Shown: one piece after another, positions 9,589 through 17,278 of the stretch
Position numbering within the stretch: position 1 is the first letter of the stretch
Layout: the number at the start of each line of letters is the position of its first letter
Assembly (NCBI RefSeq): GCF_020144925.1
Contig: NZ_NSLC01000005.1
Coordinates: 364,648 to 428,647 of the forward strand
Direction of reading: 5' to 3'
Length of the DNA stretch: 64,000 nucleotides
DNA from: Afifella sp. IM 167
GTDB lineage: Bacteria > Pseudomonadota > Alphaproteobacteria > Rhizobiales > Afifellaceae
Program-made: the position numbers and the translations under genes
Notes under the pieces: model-generated
Told to the model about the DNA's origin: nothing
Databases searched by the model: none
Seen by the model: the letters and a program-made list of their open reading frames with translations, nothing else

Positions 9589-9621
9589 AAAAAACCCGGC
9601 CGGGCCGCCGCCAGACCGGGT
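9589..9621 (-). terminator. Intrinsic terminator in the metZ leader
   Basis: On the minus strand ACCCGG is followed 16 bases later by CCGGGT and a run of Ts (plus-strand AAAAAAACCCGG). It lies between the SAM-II aptamer and the metZ start, as expected for a transcriptional expression platform. The 5' half begins 8-10 bases after the aptamer. Confidence 0.75.
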
Positions 9622-9630
9622 GAACACACC

Positions 9631-9690
9631 CCGACCTTTTAGCGAGTTGTTTAACGTGGCTGCAAGCCGGCCGGCCAAATCACCACGGGA
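9631..9690 (-). promoter_or_regulatory. SAM-II riboswitch aptamer upstream of metZ
   Basis: The minus strand reads CCGTGGTGATTTG, then a GC-rich loop, then GGCTTGCAGCCACG, TTAAACAA and GCTAAAAGG. These are the hallmark pieces of the alphaproteobacterial SAM-II (metA) element: stem P1 CGTGG/CCACG, the AT-rich loop that receives SAM, and the 3' pseudoknot strand with GCTAAAA. The downstream gene is metZ, a known SAM-II target. A terminator follows, so ligand binding probably stops transcription. Confidence 0.88.
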
Positions 9691-9753
9691 TATCGAAGCG
9701 CTTACCTCCGAGCCGCCTTGGCGTCAATGCCGCCATCGGCTAACGCATTCAGG

Positions 9754-10860
9754 ATGGACGCGTGGGGCATCAGCGACAGCGGGGCGGAGGGCATTCTGCC
9801 CGACGAAGGGATCGGCCGTCTTATGGAGGCCGGCGCGATCGCGCTTGCCCGCCCGCCCGCCGAGAACCAGGTGCAGCCGGCGAGCCTCGACCTTCGCCTC
9901 GGCACGCGCGCCTTCCGCGTGCGCGCCAGCTTCCTGCCGGGCCCGGCGCACAGCGTCTCCGAAAAACTGGAGCGCTTCGCCCTGCATGCCTTCGACCTCT
10001 CCGAGGGCGCCGTGCTGGAGACCGGCTGCGTCTATATCGTGCCGCTGCTGGAAAGCCTCGCTTTGCCGGCCGAGATCGAGGCGAGCGCCAATCCGAAGAG
10101 CTCCACGGGCCGGCTCGACGTCTTCACCCGCGTCATCGCCGACCGGGCTCGCGCCTTCGATCAGGTGCCGCCCGGCTATCAGGGCCCGCTCTATCTGGAG
10201 ATCTCGCCGCGAACCTTCCCGATCCTGGTGCGCACCGGCTCGCGCCTGTCGCAGATCCGCTTCCGGCGCGGGCGCACCCGGCTCTCCGACGGCGAGCTCG
10301 CCGAACTGCATGCCCGCACGCCGGTGACGACGGGCGAGCCGCGTTTTGCCGGCGGTCTGCCGGTCTCCATCGATCTTGCCGGCGAGGGGGGAAGCCTGAT
10401 CGGCTACCGCGCCAAGCGCCACACCGGCGTCATCGATGTCGACAAGCCGGGCGCCTACGCCGTCGCCGATTTCTGGGAAGAGCTGAGGCCGAGCGCCGAT
10501 GCCGGCCTCATCCTCGATCCGGACCAGTTCTACATCCTCGCCTCGCGCGAAGCGGTCAGTGTCCCGCCAGAGACGGCGGCTGAAATGGTGCCCTTCGATC
10601 CGCTCGTCGGCGAGTTTCGCGTCCACTATGCCGGCTTCTTCGATCCGGGCTTCGGCCATGTCGCGGCCGGCGGTTCGGGCAGCCGCGCGGTGCTGGAAGT
10701 GAGAAGCCGCGAAGTGCCCTTCATCCTGGAGCATGGCCAGACGGTCGGGCGCCTCGTCTACGAGAAGATGGCGGCTCTCCCCACCGCGCTCTATGGCGCC
10801 GGGCTCAGCTCCAACTACCAGGGCCAGGCCCTCAAGCTCTCCAAGCATTTTCGAGGCTGA
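9754..10860 (+). CDS. dcd: 2'-deoxycytidine 5'-triphosphate deaminase, two-domain form
   Basis: This protein of 368 residues is about twice the length of E. coli Dcd (193 aa) and resembles the long rhizobial dCTP deaminases. The first half has QPASLDLRLG near residues 38-47 and NPKSSTGRLDVF near 112-123, equivalent to the substrate-binding and trimer motifs of the dUTPase/Dcd fold. The second half (about residues 205-368) has HYAGFFDPGFGH, a second copy of the same fold. The role is dUTP supply for thymidylate by deaminating dCTP. The start is uncertain: ATG at 9754 matches the GILPD N-terminus of relatives, but ATG 9727 and TTG 9718 are also in frame and none has a good ribosome-binding site. 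Confidence 0.78.
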   Translation: MDAWGISDSGAEGILPDEGIGRLMEAGAIALARPPAENQVQPASLDLRLGTRAFRVRASFLPGPAHSVSEKLERFALHAFDLSEGAVLETGCVYIVPLLESLALPAEIEASANPKSSTGRLDVFTRVIADRARAFDQVPPGYQGPLYLEISPRTFPILVRTGSRLSQIRFRRGRTRLSDGELAELHARTPVTTGEPRFAGGLPVSIDLAGEGGSLIGYRAKRHTGVIDVDKPGAYAVADFWEELRPSADAGLILDPDQFYILASREAVSVPPETAAEMVPFDPLVGEFRVHYAGFFDPGFGHVAAGGSGSRAVLEVRSREVPFILEHGQTVGRLVYEKMAALPTALYGAGLSSNYQGQALKLSKHFRG

Positions 10861-10925
10861 ACCCCTCCGCGTCGAACGCGCCGCTCTTTCTCTTTATGGC
10901 GGGGCCTGGCGCCGTGGCTTTGCGC

Positions 10926-11855
10926 CTATTGCGCCGGCAGTCCCGGCACGAGGTTCGGTTGAGGAGTGCCGGCTGCGGGGTCGCTGGGCGTGGGGGCGGC
11001 GGGCAGGGGCACAGGCTCCGGTTCTTGGGGCGTCTCGCGCGTTACGCCAATCGGCCCGATCGGCGCCGGCGCCGAAATCTCGGGGCTCGTGCCGATGGGC
11101 CCGGGCCGCGTCGGGCTCCAGATGCCGAGCTTTTCCTGGCGGGCGTCGTCTTCGGCCTTGCGGTAGCGCTCGGCCGCGGCGCGCGCCCAGCCGCGGCGCA
11201 CCAGCCATTCTCCGAGCTCCGTCTCGCCGAGCCGGCATTCGGTCGCCGCCGGCAGTTTCCGCTCGCCGGCCGGCACGACGCAGTCGACGGCGCGGGCGCG
11301 GATGAGGCGGCGGAGCGCCGCGCGCGCCATCTGCCCGCACGGCCAATTGTCGTCGCCGCAGGTGGCCTCCGGCGCCGGCGCGTCGATGCCTGCGAGCGCC
11401 ACCTCCGCTTCGCGTGCCTTCAGCCTGCCGGCAGATACCGCCACCGGGCGGAAGAGCTTTTCGGTGCGCGCCTCCTTCGGGGCCTCCGGCTCCGGCGGGG
11501 CAGGAGGGGCGGGCGGCACGACGCGCGTCAGGGGCCCCGTCACCTCCGGCCCGCGGGTGAAGCCGCGCGGGGTCACGTCGCGTGCGGCGGGCGGCACCTC
11601 CTGGCCGTCGAGGAGATTGCCGGAAGCGGGAAGGGCGGACGGATCGCCAGGCGAAGGGCCTTCGCCACCTGCGGCAATGGTCGGCTCGGGGGGCACTTCG
11701 GAAGGCGTCTCGCGCGCCACCTTGCCGCCCGCCTCCGTCGCCGTCATTTCGGCGGGGGGCGTCGGCTCGCTCACCCGCGGCCCGCTCGGCAACAGGAGAA
11801 AGGCGGCGAGGCCGGCCGCGACCAGGGCAATGGCGGCCAGGGCGACGATCCGCAT
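10926..11855 (-). CDS. Degenerate thermonuclease-like (SNase-fold) secreted/anchored protein
   Basis: This is a protein of 309 residues. Residues 1-24 form a signal anchor (MRIVALAAIALVAAGLAAFLLL), about residues 25-130 are a low-complexity Pro/Glu/Thr linker, and about 140-265 resemble a staphylococcal-nuclease fold. The fold is marked by LAGIDAPAPEATCG, CGQMARAALRRLI, GEWLVRRGWARA and KLGIW. The active site looks lost: no DGDT motif, Ala where the catalytic Arg35 of nuclease should precede the GID(T/A)P loop, and no YGR segment for Arg87. A C-terminal Pro-rich tail follows. It is more likely a binding or structural protein than a nuclease. Its start is 16 bp from the stop of the S24 regulator upstream. 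Confidence 0.65.
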   Translation of the reverse strand: MRIVALAAIALVAAGLAAFLLLPSGPRVSEPTPPAEMTATEAGGKVARETPSEVPPEPTIAAGGEGPSPGDPSALPASGNLLDGQEVPPAARDVTPRGFTRGPEVTGPLTRVVPPAPPAPPEPEAPKEARTEKLFRPVAVSAGRLKAREAEVALAGIDAPAPEATCGDDNWPCGQMARAALRRLIRARAVDCVVPAGERKLPAATECRLGETELGEWLVRRGWARAAAERYRKAEDDARQEKLGIWSPTRPGPIGTSPEISAPAPIGPIGVTRETPQEPEPVPLPAAPTPSDPAAGTPQPNLVPGLPAQ

Positions 11856-11871
11856 CAGGTGACTTTCGTGG

Positions 11872-12558
11872 TCACTGGCTGGCCCAGATGATCCTTGCGA
11901 TCCATTCGATCTCGGTGAGCGGGAGCGTGCGGTCGGGATGCTCGGGATTGAGCGAGACGAGTTCCACGGCCTTCGTCGTCTGCCGCTTCAGCACCTTGGC
12001 CATCACCTCCCCGTCCACCGTCCTGACGACAACACGGTCGCCGCGCCGCAGCTGCGCGCCGGGGGCGACGATGATGACGTCGCCGTCGCGGTAGACCGGC
12101 AGCATGGAATCCCCGCTCACCTCCAGCGCATAGGAGCCCTCGGCATGGGCCGAGGGGAGCGGAATTTCATCCAGGCCCTGGCCGACGGGAAAGCCGCCAT
12201 CGTCGAAGAAGCCGCCCGCCCCCGCCTGGGCAAGGCCGAGGAGCGGCACCTGTGCCGGGGCTGGCAGGCGCCCTTCCAGTTCCGCACCGAGCAGACTGCC
12301 CGAAGGCGCGCCGGCCTCGCGTGCCCGCGCATCCACCAGCGAGATGAATTCGTCGAGCGAAGCGCCGGTCGCATTGAGGATCTTGGCCACCGATTCCGTC
12401 GATGGCCAGCGTGGCCGCCCGTCGGCGGAAAGCCGCTTGGAGCGGTTGAACGCCGTCGGGTCGAGCCCTGCCTTGCGGGCGAGCGCCGAGGCGGTGAGCC
12501 CGTAGCGGCTGGCGAGCGCGTCGATGGCGCTCCAGACGGTGGAATGGGTCCAGGACAT
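11872..12558 (-). CDS. S24-family HTH repressor (LexA/CI-like, self-cleaving type)
   Basis: This 228-residue protein has an N-terminal helix-turn-helix near residues 20-42 (LTASALARKAGLDPTAFNRS) and a C-terminal LexA/CI-type peptidase domain. The catalytic pair is visible as Ser151 in GDSMLP and Lys188 in VMAKVLKR. An Ala-Gly cleavage site (AQAGAGG, residues 110-116) precedes the domain, as in repressors that autocleave on RecA filaments. It is not LexA itself: the HTH is of the CI/Cro type. No phage genes surround it, so it is probably a chromosomal stress regulator. A promoter with an overlapping near-palindrome lies just upstream at 12592-12624. Confidence 0.82.
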   Translation of the reverse strand: MSWTHSTVWSAIDALASRYGLTASALARKAGLDPTAFNRSKRLSADGRPRWPSTESVAKILNATGASLDEFISLVDARAREAGAPSGSLLGAELEGRLPAPAQVPLLGLAQAGAGGFFDDGGFPVGQGLDEIPLPSAHAEGSYALEVSGDSMLPVYRDGDVIIVAPGAQLRRGDRVVVRTVDGEVMAKVLKRQTTKAVELVSLNPEHPDRTLPLTEIEWIARIIWASQ

Positions 12559-12591
12559 ATCCGAGCGGCATCCCCGCCCTCTGTCAGATCA

Positions 12592-12624
12592 AGGAATATA
12601 GTCCTGAAAGCCGGGAGAAGACAA
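12592..12624 (-). promoter_or_regulatory. Promoter with overlapping operator for the S24 regulator
   Basis: On the minus strand TTGTCT (12624-12619) and TATATT (12600-12595) are 18 bp apart, a good sigma-70-type promoter. The -10 box lies inside AGGAATATAGTCCT (12592-12605), a 14-bp near-palindrome with one mismatched pair per half. That is the expected layout for negative autoregulation by the S24 repressor. Confidence 0.5.
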
Positions 12625-12681
12625 CCGGTCGCACCTTTCTTCCCCCCAAAGTGTCGGGAGGCGCCCGGCAGGCGCGACCGA

Positions 12682-13260
12682 TCAGAAAGTTGGGCGCGCG
12701 CCGGCTTCCATTGCCTTGGCCCGATCGCGCACCGCGCCCTGGGCGGCGAGGAACGCGGCGACGTCCGCGTCGGGCTCCGGCGCTTCGGCCGAAATGCCGA
12801 GGATGGCGAAAATCTCCTCCGGCGAAACGAAGCGGCGCCCCTTCCGGTCGTAGATGCCGCCCCAGGTCAGCGCCTGCGCGGCGACGACCTCCTCGCCGTT
12901 CTTCTCCGCCAGGAAGAGATGCTCGCCGACGACGCTCGTCTCCTGCCATGTGACGAGGCGCGATTTCAGCCGGAAGGTCTGCCACAGGCGGATTTCCTTG
13001 CGGAAGACGATGTTGACGCCGCCCAGCATCGGCGCCCAGCCGCGCTTCATCGCCTCCGACCAGAGGCCGAAGCGCAGGAAAAGGTCGAAGCGGCCGATAT
13101 CGGCCAGCATCAGGTAGCGGCCGTTGGTGATGTGCAGGTTGTTGTCGCAGTCCCATGGCCAGGCGCGGAAGGAGAGTTCCGAGACGCCGAAGGGCGCATC
13201 GAGCGGCGTGCGCGACCTGGCCGCGGCGGCGAGCGCCAGGATGCGTCCCCAGACATACAT
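12682..13260 (-). CDS. Acyl-CoA thioesterase-like hotdog protein
   Basis: This 192-residue protein has the 4HBT_2/FadM-like hotdog pattern. WDCDNNLHITNGRYLMLADIG near residues 35-55 carries the catalytic-helix Asp and Asn/His positions, and a second half with WGGIYDRKGRRFVSPEEI closes the fold. Such proteins hydrolyse acyl-CoA thioesters. It is the last gene of the beta-oxidation operon, 3 bp after the FadB-type stop, so it likely releases CoA from stalled or excess acyl-CoA intermediates. The substrate chain length is unknown. Confidence 0.72.
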   Translation of the reverse strand: MYVWGRILALAAAARSRTPLDAPFGVSELSFRAWPWDCDNNLHITNGRYLMLADIGRFDLFLRFGLWSEAMKRGWAPMLGGVNIVFRKEIRLWQTFRLKSRLVTWQETSVVGEHLFLAEKNGEEVVAAQALTWGGIYDRKGRRFVSPEEIFAILGISAEAPEPDADVAAFLAAQGAVRDRAKAMEAGARPTF

Positions 13261-13263
13261 CGT

Positions 13264-15465
13264 TCAGGCGGCTTTGCTCTCGTCCGCCCCGAAGCGGCCG
13301 TAGAAGGTCTCGCCCTTCTTCGCCATCTCGCGCAGCAGCTTGTTCGGCTTGAAGCGGGGCCCGTGCTTTTCGGCCAGCTTCTCGGCGAGCTTCACGAAGG
13401 CGCCCACCCCCATGAAGTCGATATAGGAGAGCGTGCCGCCGGTGAACGGGGCAAAGCCGAAGCCGAGAATGGAGCCGAGATCGGCCTCGCGCGGATCGGT
13501 GATGACGCCTTCCTCCACCGTGCGCGCCGCTTCCAGCGCCTGCGTGACGAGGAGGCGCTGCTTCAGTTCGGCGATGTCGAACTTTTCCGCGTTTCTCGGC
13601 GCCGCGATATCGGCAAGGCCCGGCCAGAGCCGCTTTTCCCGGCCCTCGTAGTCGTAAAAGCCCTTGCCGTTCTTGCGCCCGAAGCGCTGGCGCCTTTCGA
13701 CGAGTTCTTCAAGAAGCGCCTTCTGCTCGGCCGACACGGCCTCCGGGCCGAGATCGGCTTCCGTCGCCTGGACGATCTTCCAGCCGAGATCGAGGCCGAC
13801 CTCGTCGTTGAGGGAAAGGGGCCCGACCGGCATGCCGGCCATCTTCCCGGCATTTTCGATCATCGCCGCCGGCACGCCTTCCGTCAGCATCAGATGGCCT
13901 TCCAGGAGATAGGCCGTGACGCAGCGATTGGCGTAGAAGCCGCGCGAATCGTTGACGACGATCGGCGTCTTCCGGATCGCGCGCACATAATCGAGCGCGA
14001 CGGCGAGCGCCTTCTCGCCCGTCTTCTCGCCGAGGATCACTTCGACGAGCAGCATCTTGTCGACCGGCGAGAAGAAATGGATGCCGACGAACTCGGCCGG
14101 CTCGCGGTACGCCTCGGCGAGCGAGGTGATCGGCAGTGTCGAGGTGTTGGAGGCCATGATGCCGTTCTCGCCGAGATGGTTGGCGACGCCTTGGGTCACG
14201 TCCGCCTTCACCTGCCGGTTCTCGAAGACGGCCTCAATGACGAGTTCGGCCTCCGCGAGCGCGGAATATTCCGTCGTCGTGTGAATGCGCGCCAGCACCT
14301 CGCCGGCCGCCGCCTCGCTCATGCGTCCGCGCTCGACCTCCTTCGCAAGGAGGCTTTCGCAATGCGCCTTGCCCTTTTCGGCCGCCTCCATCTCGCGGTC
14401 GATGAGGACGACTTCCATGCCGGCGCGCGCCGAGACATAGGCGATGCCCGCACCCATGAAGCCGGCGCCGATGACGCCGATCTTGGAAAACTGCGTCGGC
14501 GGCACGCCTTCGGGCCGGCGGGCGCCCTTGTTGAGCTCCTGCAGCGAGACGAAGAGCGAGCGGATCATCGCCCGCGCCTCCTTCGTCGTCAGCACCTTGG
14601 CGAAGTAGCGGCTTTCCACGTCGAGCGCCTGGTCCATGGGCAACTGCAGGCCCTCGAAGACCGATTGCATGATCAGCCGTGCCGCCGGGTAATTGTCCTG
14701 CGTCTCCTTGCGGTAGAGGGCGTTCGCCGCCGGCCAGAACTGGAAGCCGGCCGGCGTGAAGATCGCGGCCGGGCCCTTGAGGCGGTATTTTTCTTCGTCC
14801 CAGGGCTTCACCGGCGAGAGGCCGCCGCGCAGCATTTCCCTGGCGCAGGCCAGAAGGTCCTCCTCGGCCACGACCTCGTCGACGAGGCCCATCGCCTTCG
14901 CCTTGGCAGCGTCCAGCGTGCGGCCCTGCAGGAGGAATTGCAGGCCGGCCTGCGCATCGACCATGCGCATGACGCGCTGCGTGCCGCCGGCGCCGGGAAA
15001 GATTCCGATCTTCACCTCCGGCAGGCCGATCTTGGTGCCCTTGTCGGCGACGACGCGGCCGTGGCAGGCGAGCATCAGCTCCGTGCCGCCACCCATCGAG
15101 GTGCCTTTGACCGCCGCGACGAAGGGCTTTCCGCAGGTTTCCAGCCGCCGGAAGATGCGCGACAGCCTGGAAGACTGTCCCAGAAGCTCGGCGCGCGCCG
15201 CCTTCTCGTCGGCGGCGAACTTTTCCTCGTAGGCGCCGAAGAGCGAGGCGAGCATCGTGATGTCGGCCCCGCCGGTGAAATCCTTCTTGGCGCTGGTGAT
15301 GATCGCGCCCTTGATGCTCTCGTCGGAGGCGACGCGCTCGACGGCCTCAGCCAGCTCCTCCATAGCCGCAAGAGAGATGAGGTTCATCGAACGGCCGGGC
15401 ATGTCCCAGGTGATGATGGCGAAGCCCTCGCCGTCGGTCTCGAAGTGGAAATTCGTCTCGCTCAT
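13264..15465 (-). CDS. Multifunctional enoyl-CoA hydratase / 3-hydroxyacyl-CoA dehydrogenase (FadB/FadJ type)
   Basis: This 733-residue fusion enzyme catalyses hydration and NAD-dependent oxidation in beta-oxidation. Residues 1-190 are the crotonase domain, with the oxyanion and glutamate positions in GGGTEL (Glu129) and LPEVKIGIFPGAGGT (Glu150). Residues about 305-490 are the NAD-binding domain, starting IGVIGAGFMGAGIAY. The rest holds two 3HCDH C-terminal repeats, beginning near DSRGFYANR. The GIHFFSP segment carries the dehydrogenase His. The ATG at 15465 has an optimal GGAGAA site; the frame extends upstream to 15597 but that part is Arg-rich and overlaps the cupin gene. It lies between the thiolase/cupin pair and the thioesterase. 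Confidence 0.9.
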   Translation of the reverse strand: MSETNFHFETDGEGFAIITWDMPGRSMNLISLAAMEELAEAVERVASDESIKGAIITSAKKDFTGGADITMLASLFGAYEEKFAADEKAARAELLGQSSRLSRIFRRLETCGKPFVAAVKGTSMGGGTELMLACHGRVVADKGTKIGLPEVKIGIFPGAGGTQRVMRMVDAQAGLQFLLQGRTLDAAKAKAMGLVDEVVAEEDLLACAREMLRGGLSPVKPWDEEKYRLKGPAAIFTPAGFQFWPAANALYRKETQDNYPAARLIMQSVFEGLQLPMDQALDVESRYFAKVLTTKEARAMIRSLFVSLQELNKGARRPEGVPPTQFSKIGVIGAGFMGAGIAYVSARAGMEVVLIDREMEAAEKGKAHCESLLAKEVERGRMSEAAAGEVLARIHTTTEYSALAEAELVIEAVFENRQVKADVTQGVANHLGENGIMASNTSTLPITSLAEAYREPAEFVGIHFFSPVDKMLLVEVILGEKTGEKALAVALDYVRAIRKTPIVVNDSRGFYANRCVTAYLLEGHLMLTEGVPAAMIENAGKMAGMPVGPLSLNDEVGLDLGWKIVQATEADLGPEAVSAEQKALLEELVERRQRFGRKNGKGFYDYEGREKRLWPGLADIAAPRNAEKFDIAELKQRLLVTQALEAARTVEEGVITDPREADLGSILGFGFAPFTGGTLSYIDFMGVGAFVKLAEKLAEKHGPRFKPNKLLREMAKKGETFYGRFGADESKAA

Positions 15466-15521
15466 GGCGTTCTCCGAATTCTTTGGGCGCCCGCGCCGGC
15501 GGCGCGCCTGAAACTGGTCCG

Positions 15522-15980
15522 TCAGTAGGGGGTGCCGTCGCGCCGGGTGAAGCGGTCGCCGTCGCCCTCGTCGATATTGAGGAGATCGATGTCGCAATAG
15601 TGCACGACCTCGGTCTGCGGCCGCGTGCCGATCTCCAGGAAGAGCGCATCCCTGCCGGAGCGATTGACCAGGTGGTGGCCATTGGCGACGCCGGGCTTGA
15701 AGACGGCGGCATCGCCGGGCCGCAGGATCGTCTCGCCCTCGTCCTCCACGAGAACGACCTCGCCGTCGAGGATGTAGACCATCTCCTCTTCCCTCTCGTG
15801 CCAGTGGCGCTGCGAGGAGGCCGAGCCGCTCTCAAGCCGGCAGAGACTGACGCCGAACTGCGTCAGCCCGCCCGCATCGCCGAGCTTCTTGCGGAAGCGG
15901 CCCCTGGCGATCTCGTTGAAGGGCGCGGGATAGGAGCAGGAATTGTCTTCCGGGATCGCGGCCAGATCGAGCTTCGGCAT
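15522..15980 (-). CDS. Cupin-domain protein
   Basis: This is a 153-residue single-domain cupin. The metal-binding motif 1 appears as H-W-H-E-R-E-E-E near residues 60-67 and motif 2 as PGVANGHHLVN near residues 96-106, with LDGEVVLVEDEGETILRPGD between. The fold and metal site are clear; the ligand or reaction is not. Its start overlaps the thiolase stop (TGATG; a second ATG sits one codon upstream at 15983), so translation is coupled to the thiolase. This unusual partner may sense or modify an intermediate, but that is inference. Confidence 0.75.
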   Translation of the reverse strand: MPKLDLAAIPEDNSCSYPAPFNEIARGRFRKKLGDAGGLTQFGVSLCRLESGSASSQRHWHEREEEMVYILDGEVVLVEDEGETILRPGDAAVFKPGVANGHHLVNRSGRDALFLEIGTRPQTEVVHYCDIDLLNIDEGDGDRFTRRDGTPY

Positions 15981-15982
15981 CA

Positions 15983-17191
15983 TCAGACCCTTTCGATGAT
16001 GGTGGCCGTCCCCATGCCGGCGCCGATGCACAAAGTCACCAGAGCCGTGTTGAGGTCGCGCCGCTCCAGCTCGTCGAGCACCGTACCGAGGATCATGGCG
16101 CCGGTCGCGCCGAGCGGGTGGCCCATGGCGATCGCCCCGCCATTGACGTTGACCCGTGCCGGATCGAGTTCGAAAGCCTGTTGGTAGCGCAGGACGACGG
16201 AGGCGAAGGCCTCGTTGATCTCGATGAGGTCAATGTCCGACATCTTCATCTTGGCGCGCTTCAGGAGCTTCTTCGTCACGTCCACCGGCCCCGTCAGCAT
16301 CAGCGCCGGCTCCGAGCCGATATTGGCGAAAGCGCGGATGCGGGCCCGCGGCTTCAGGCCTGCCGCCTTGCCGCCCTTCTTGTTGCCGATGAGGATCGCC
16401 GCCGCCCCGTCGACGATGCCCGAGGAATTGCCGGCATGGTGCACGTGGTTGACCCGCTCGACTTCCGGATGCGCCTGGATGGCGACGGCGTCGAAGCCGC
16501 CCATCTCGCCCACCATGGCGAAGGAAGGCTTCAGCGCCGCGAGCGACTGCATGTTGGTGTCGGCGCGCGGATGCTCGTCGCGCTCCAGCAGCGGCAGGCC
16601 ATTCGGATCGCGCACCGGCGCGATGGAGGGGGCAAAGCGGCCCTCGGCCCAGGCCTCGGCGGTGCGCTTCTGGCTTTCGACCGCATAGGCGTCGCAATCG
16701 TCGCGCGAGAAGCCGTATTTGGTGGCGATGAGGTCGGCCGAGACGCCCTGCGGCATGAAATAGGCTGGCACGGCGACTTCCGGATCGACCGGCCACGCTC
16801 CGCCCGATGATCCGATGCCGACGCGCGACATCGATTCCACCCCGCCCGCGACGACGAGATGGTGGTGGCCCGTTTCCACCTGGCCGGCGGCGATGTTCAC
16901 CGCGTCGAGGCCGGAGGCGCAGAAGCGGTTGATCTGCATGCCGGGAACCGAATTGTGCCAGCCGGCGGCGAAGACGGCGGCGCGCGCCACGTTGCCGCCC
17001 GCCTCGCCGACCGGGTCGACGCAGCCGAGGATGACGTCGTCGACGAGCCCCGTGTCGAGGCCGTTGCGCTCGGCCGTCGCTTCCAGCACGGTCGCGGCCA
17101 GCCGCACGGTCGGCACGGTGTGCAGCGCCCCGTCCTTCTTGCCGCGCCCGCGCGGCGTCCTCACATGGTCGTAGATGAATGCCTCAGGCAT
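15983..17191 (-). CDS. Acetyl-CoA C-acyltransferase (thiolase, FadA type)
   Basis: This 402-residue thiolase carries the nucleophile Cys91 in NRFCASGLDA, the His358 in GGAIAMGHPLGA and the second Cys388 in TLCIGAGMG. It completes the beta-oxidation cycle by thiolytic cleavage of 3-ketoacyl-CoA. Its place between acyl-CoA dehydrogenase and the FadB-type protein supports the degradative role rather than biosynthetic PhaA. The ATG at 17191 follows CAGGAGACC. The operon order is dehydrogenase, thiolase, cupin, FadB, thioesterase. Confidence 0.9.
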   Translation of the reverse strand: MPEAFIYDHVRTPRGRGKKDGALHTVPTVRLAATVLEATAERNGLDTGLVDDVILGCVDPVGEAGGNVARAAVFAAGWHNSVPGMQINRFCASGLDAVNIAAGQVETGHHHLVVAGGVESMSRVGIGSSGGAWPVDPEVAVPAYFMPQGVSADLIATKYGFSRDDCDAYAVESQKRTAEAWAEGRFAPSIAPVRDPNGLPLLERDEHPRADTNMQSLAALKPSFAMVGEMGGFDAVAIQAHPEVERVNHVHHAGNSSGIVDGAAAILIGNKKGGKAAGLKPRARIRAFANIGSEPALMLTGPVDVTKKLLKRAKMKMSDIDLIEINEAFASVVLRYQQAFELDPARVNVNGGAIAMGHPLGATGAMILGTVLDELERRDLNTALVTLCIGAGMGTATIIERV

Positions 17192-17278
17192 AAAGGTCTC
17201 CTGCCCGTTCCCTGGCGGAGGGCCCGGGCCCGTCCGTCCGTGTTTCTTGGGCGCCGTCCGTGGCGCCGGTGTGACGGA

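Noticed and set aside
11872..12558. Identification of the S24 protein as LexA
   Set aside because: Ser/Lys and the cleavage site fit, but the N-terminal domain is a CI/Cro-like helix-turn-helix, not the LexA winged helix.
11938..15528. Very long open frame (about 1,196 codons) on the plus strand
   Set aside because: It is antisense to the S24 repressor, thioesterase and FadB-type genes, whose motifs are unmistakable; its translation is Arg/Gly/Asp-rich with no recognisable domain, as expected of a GC-rich shadow.
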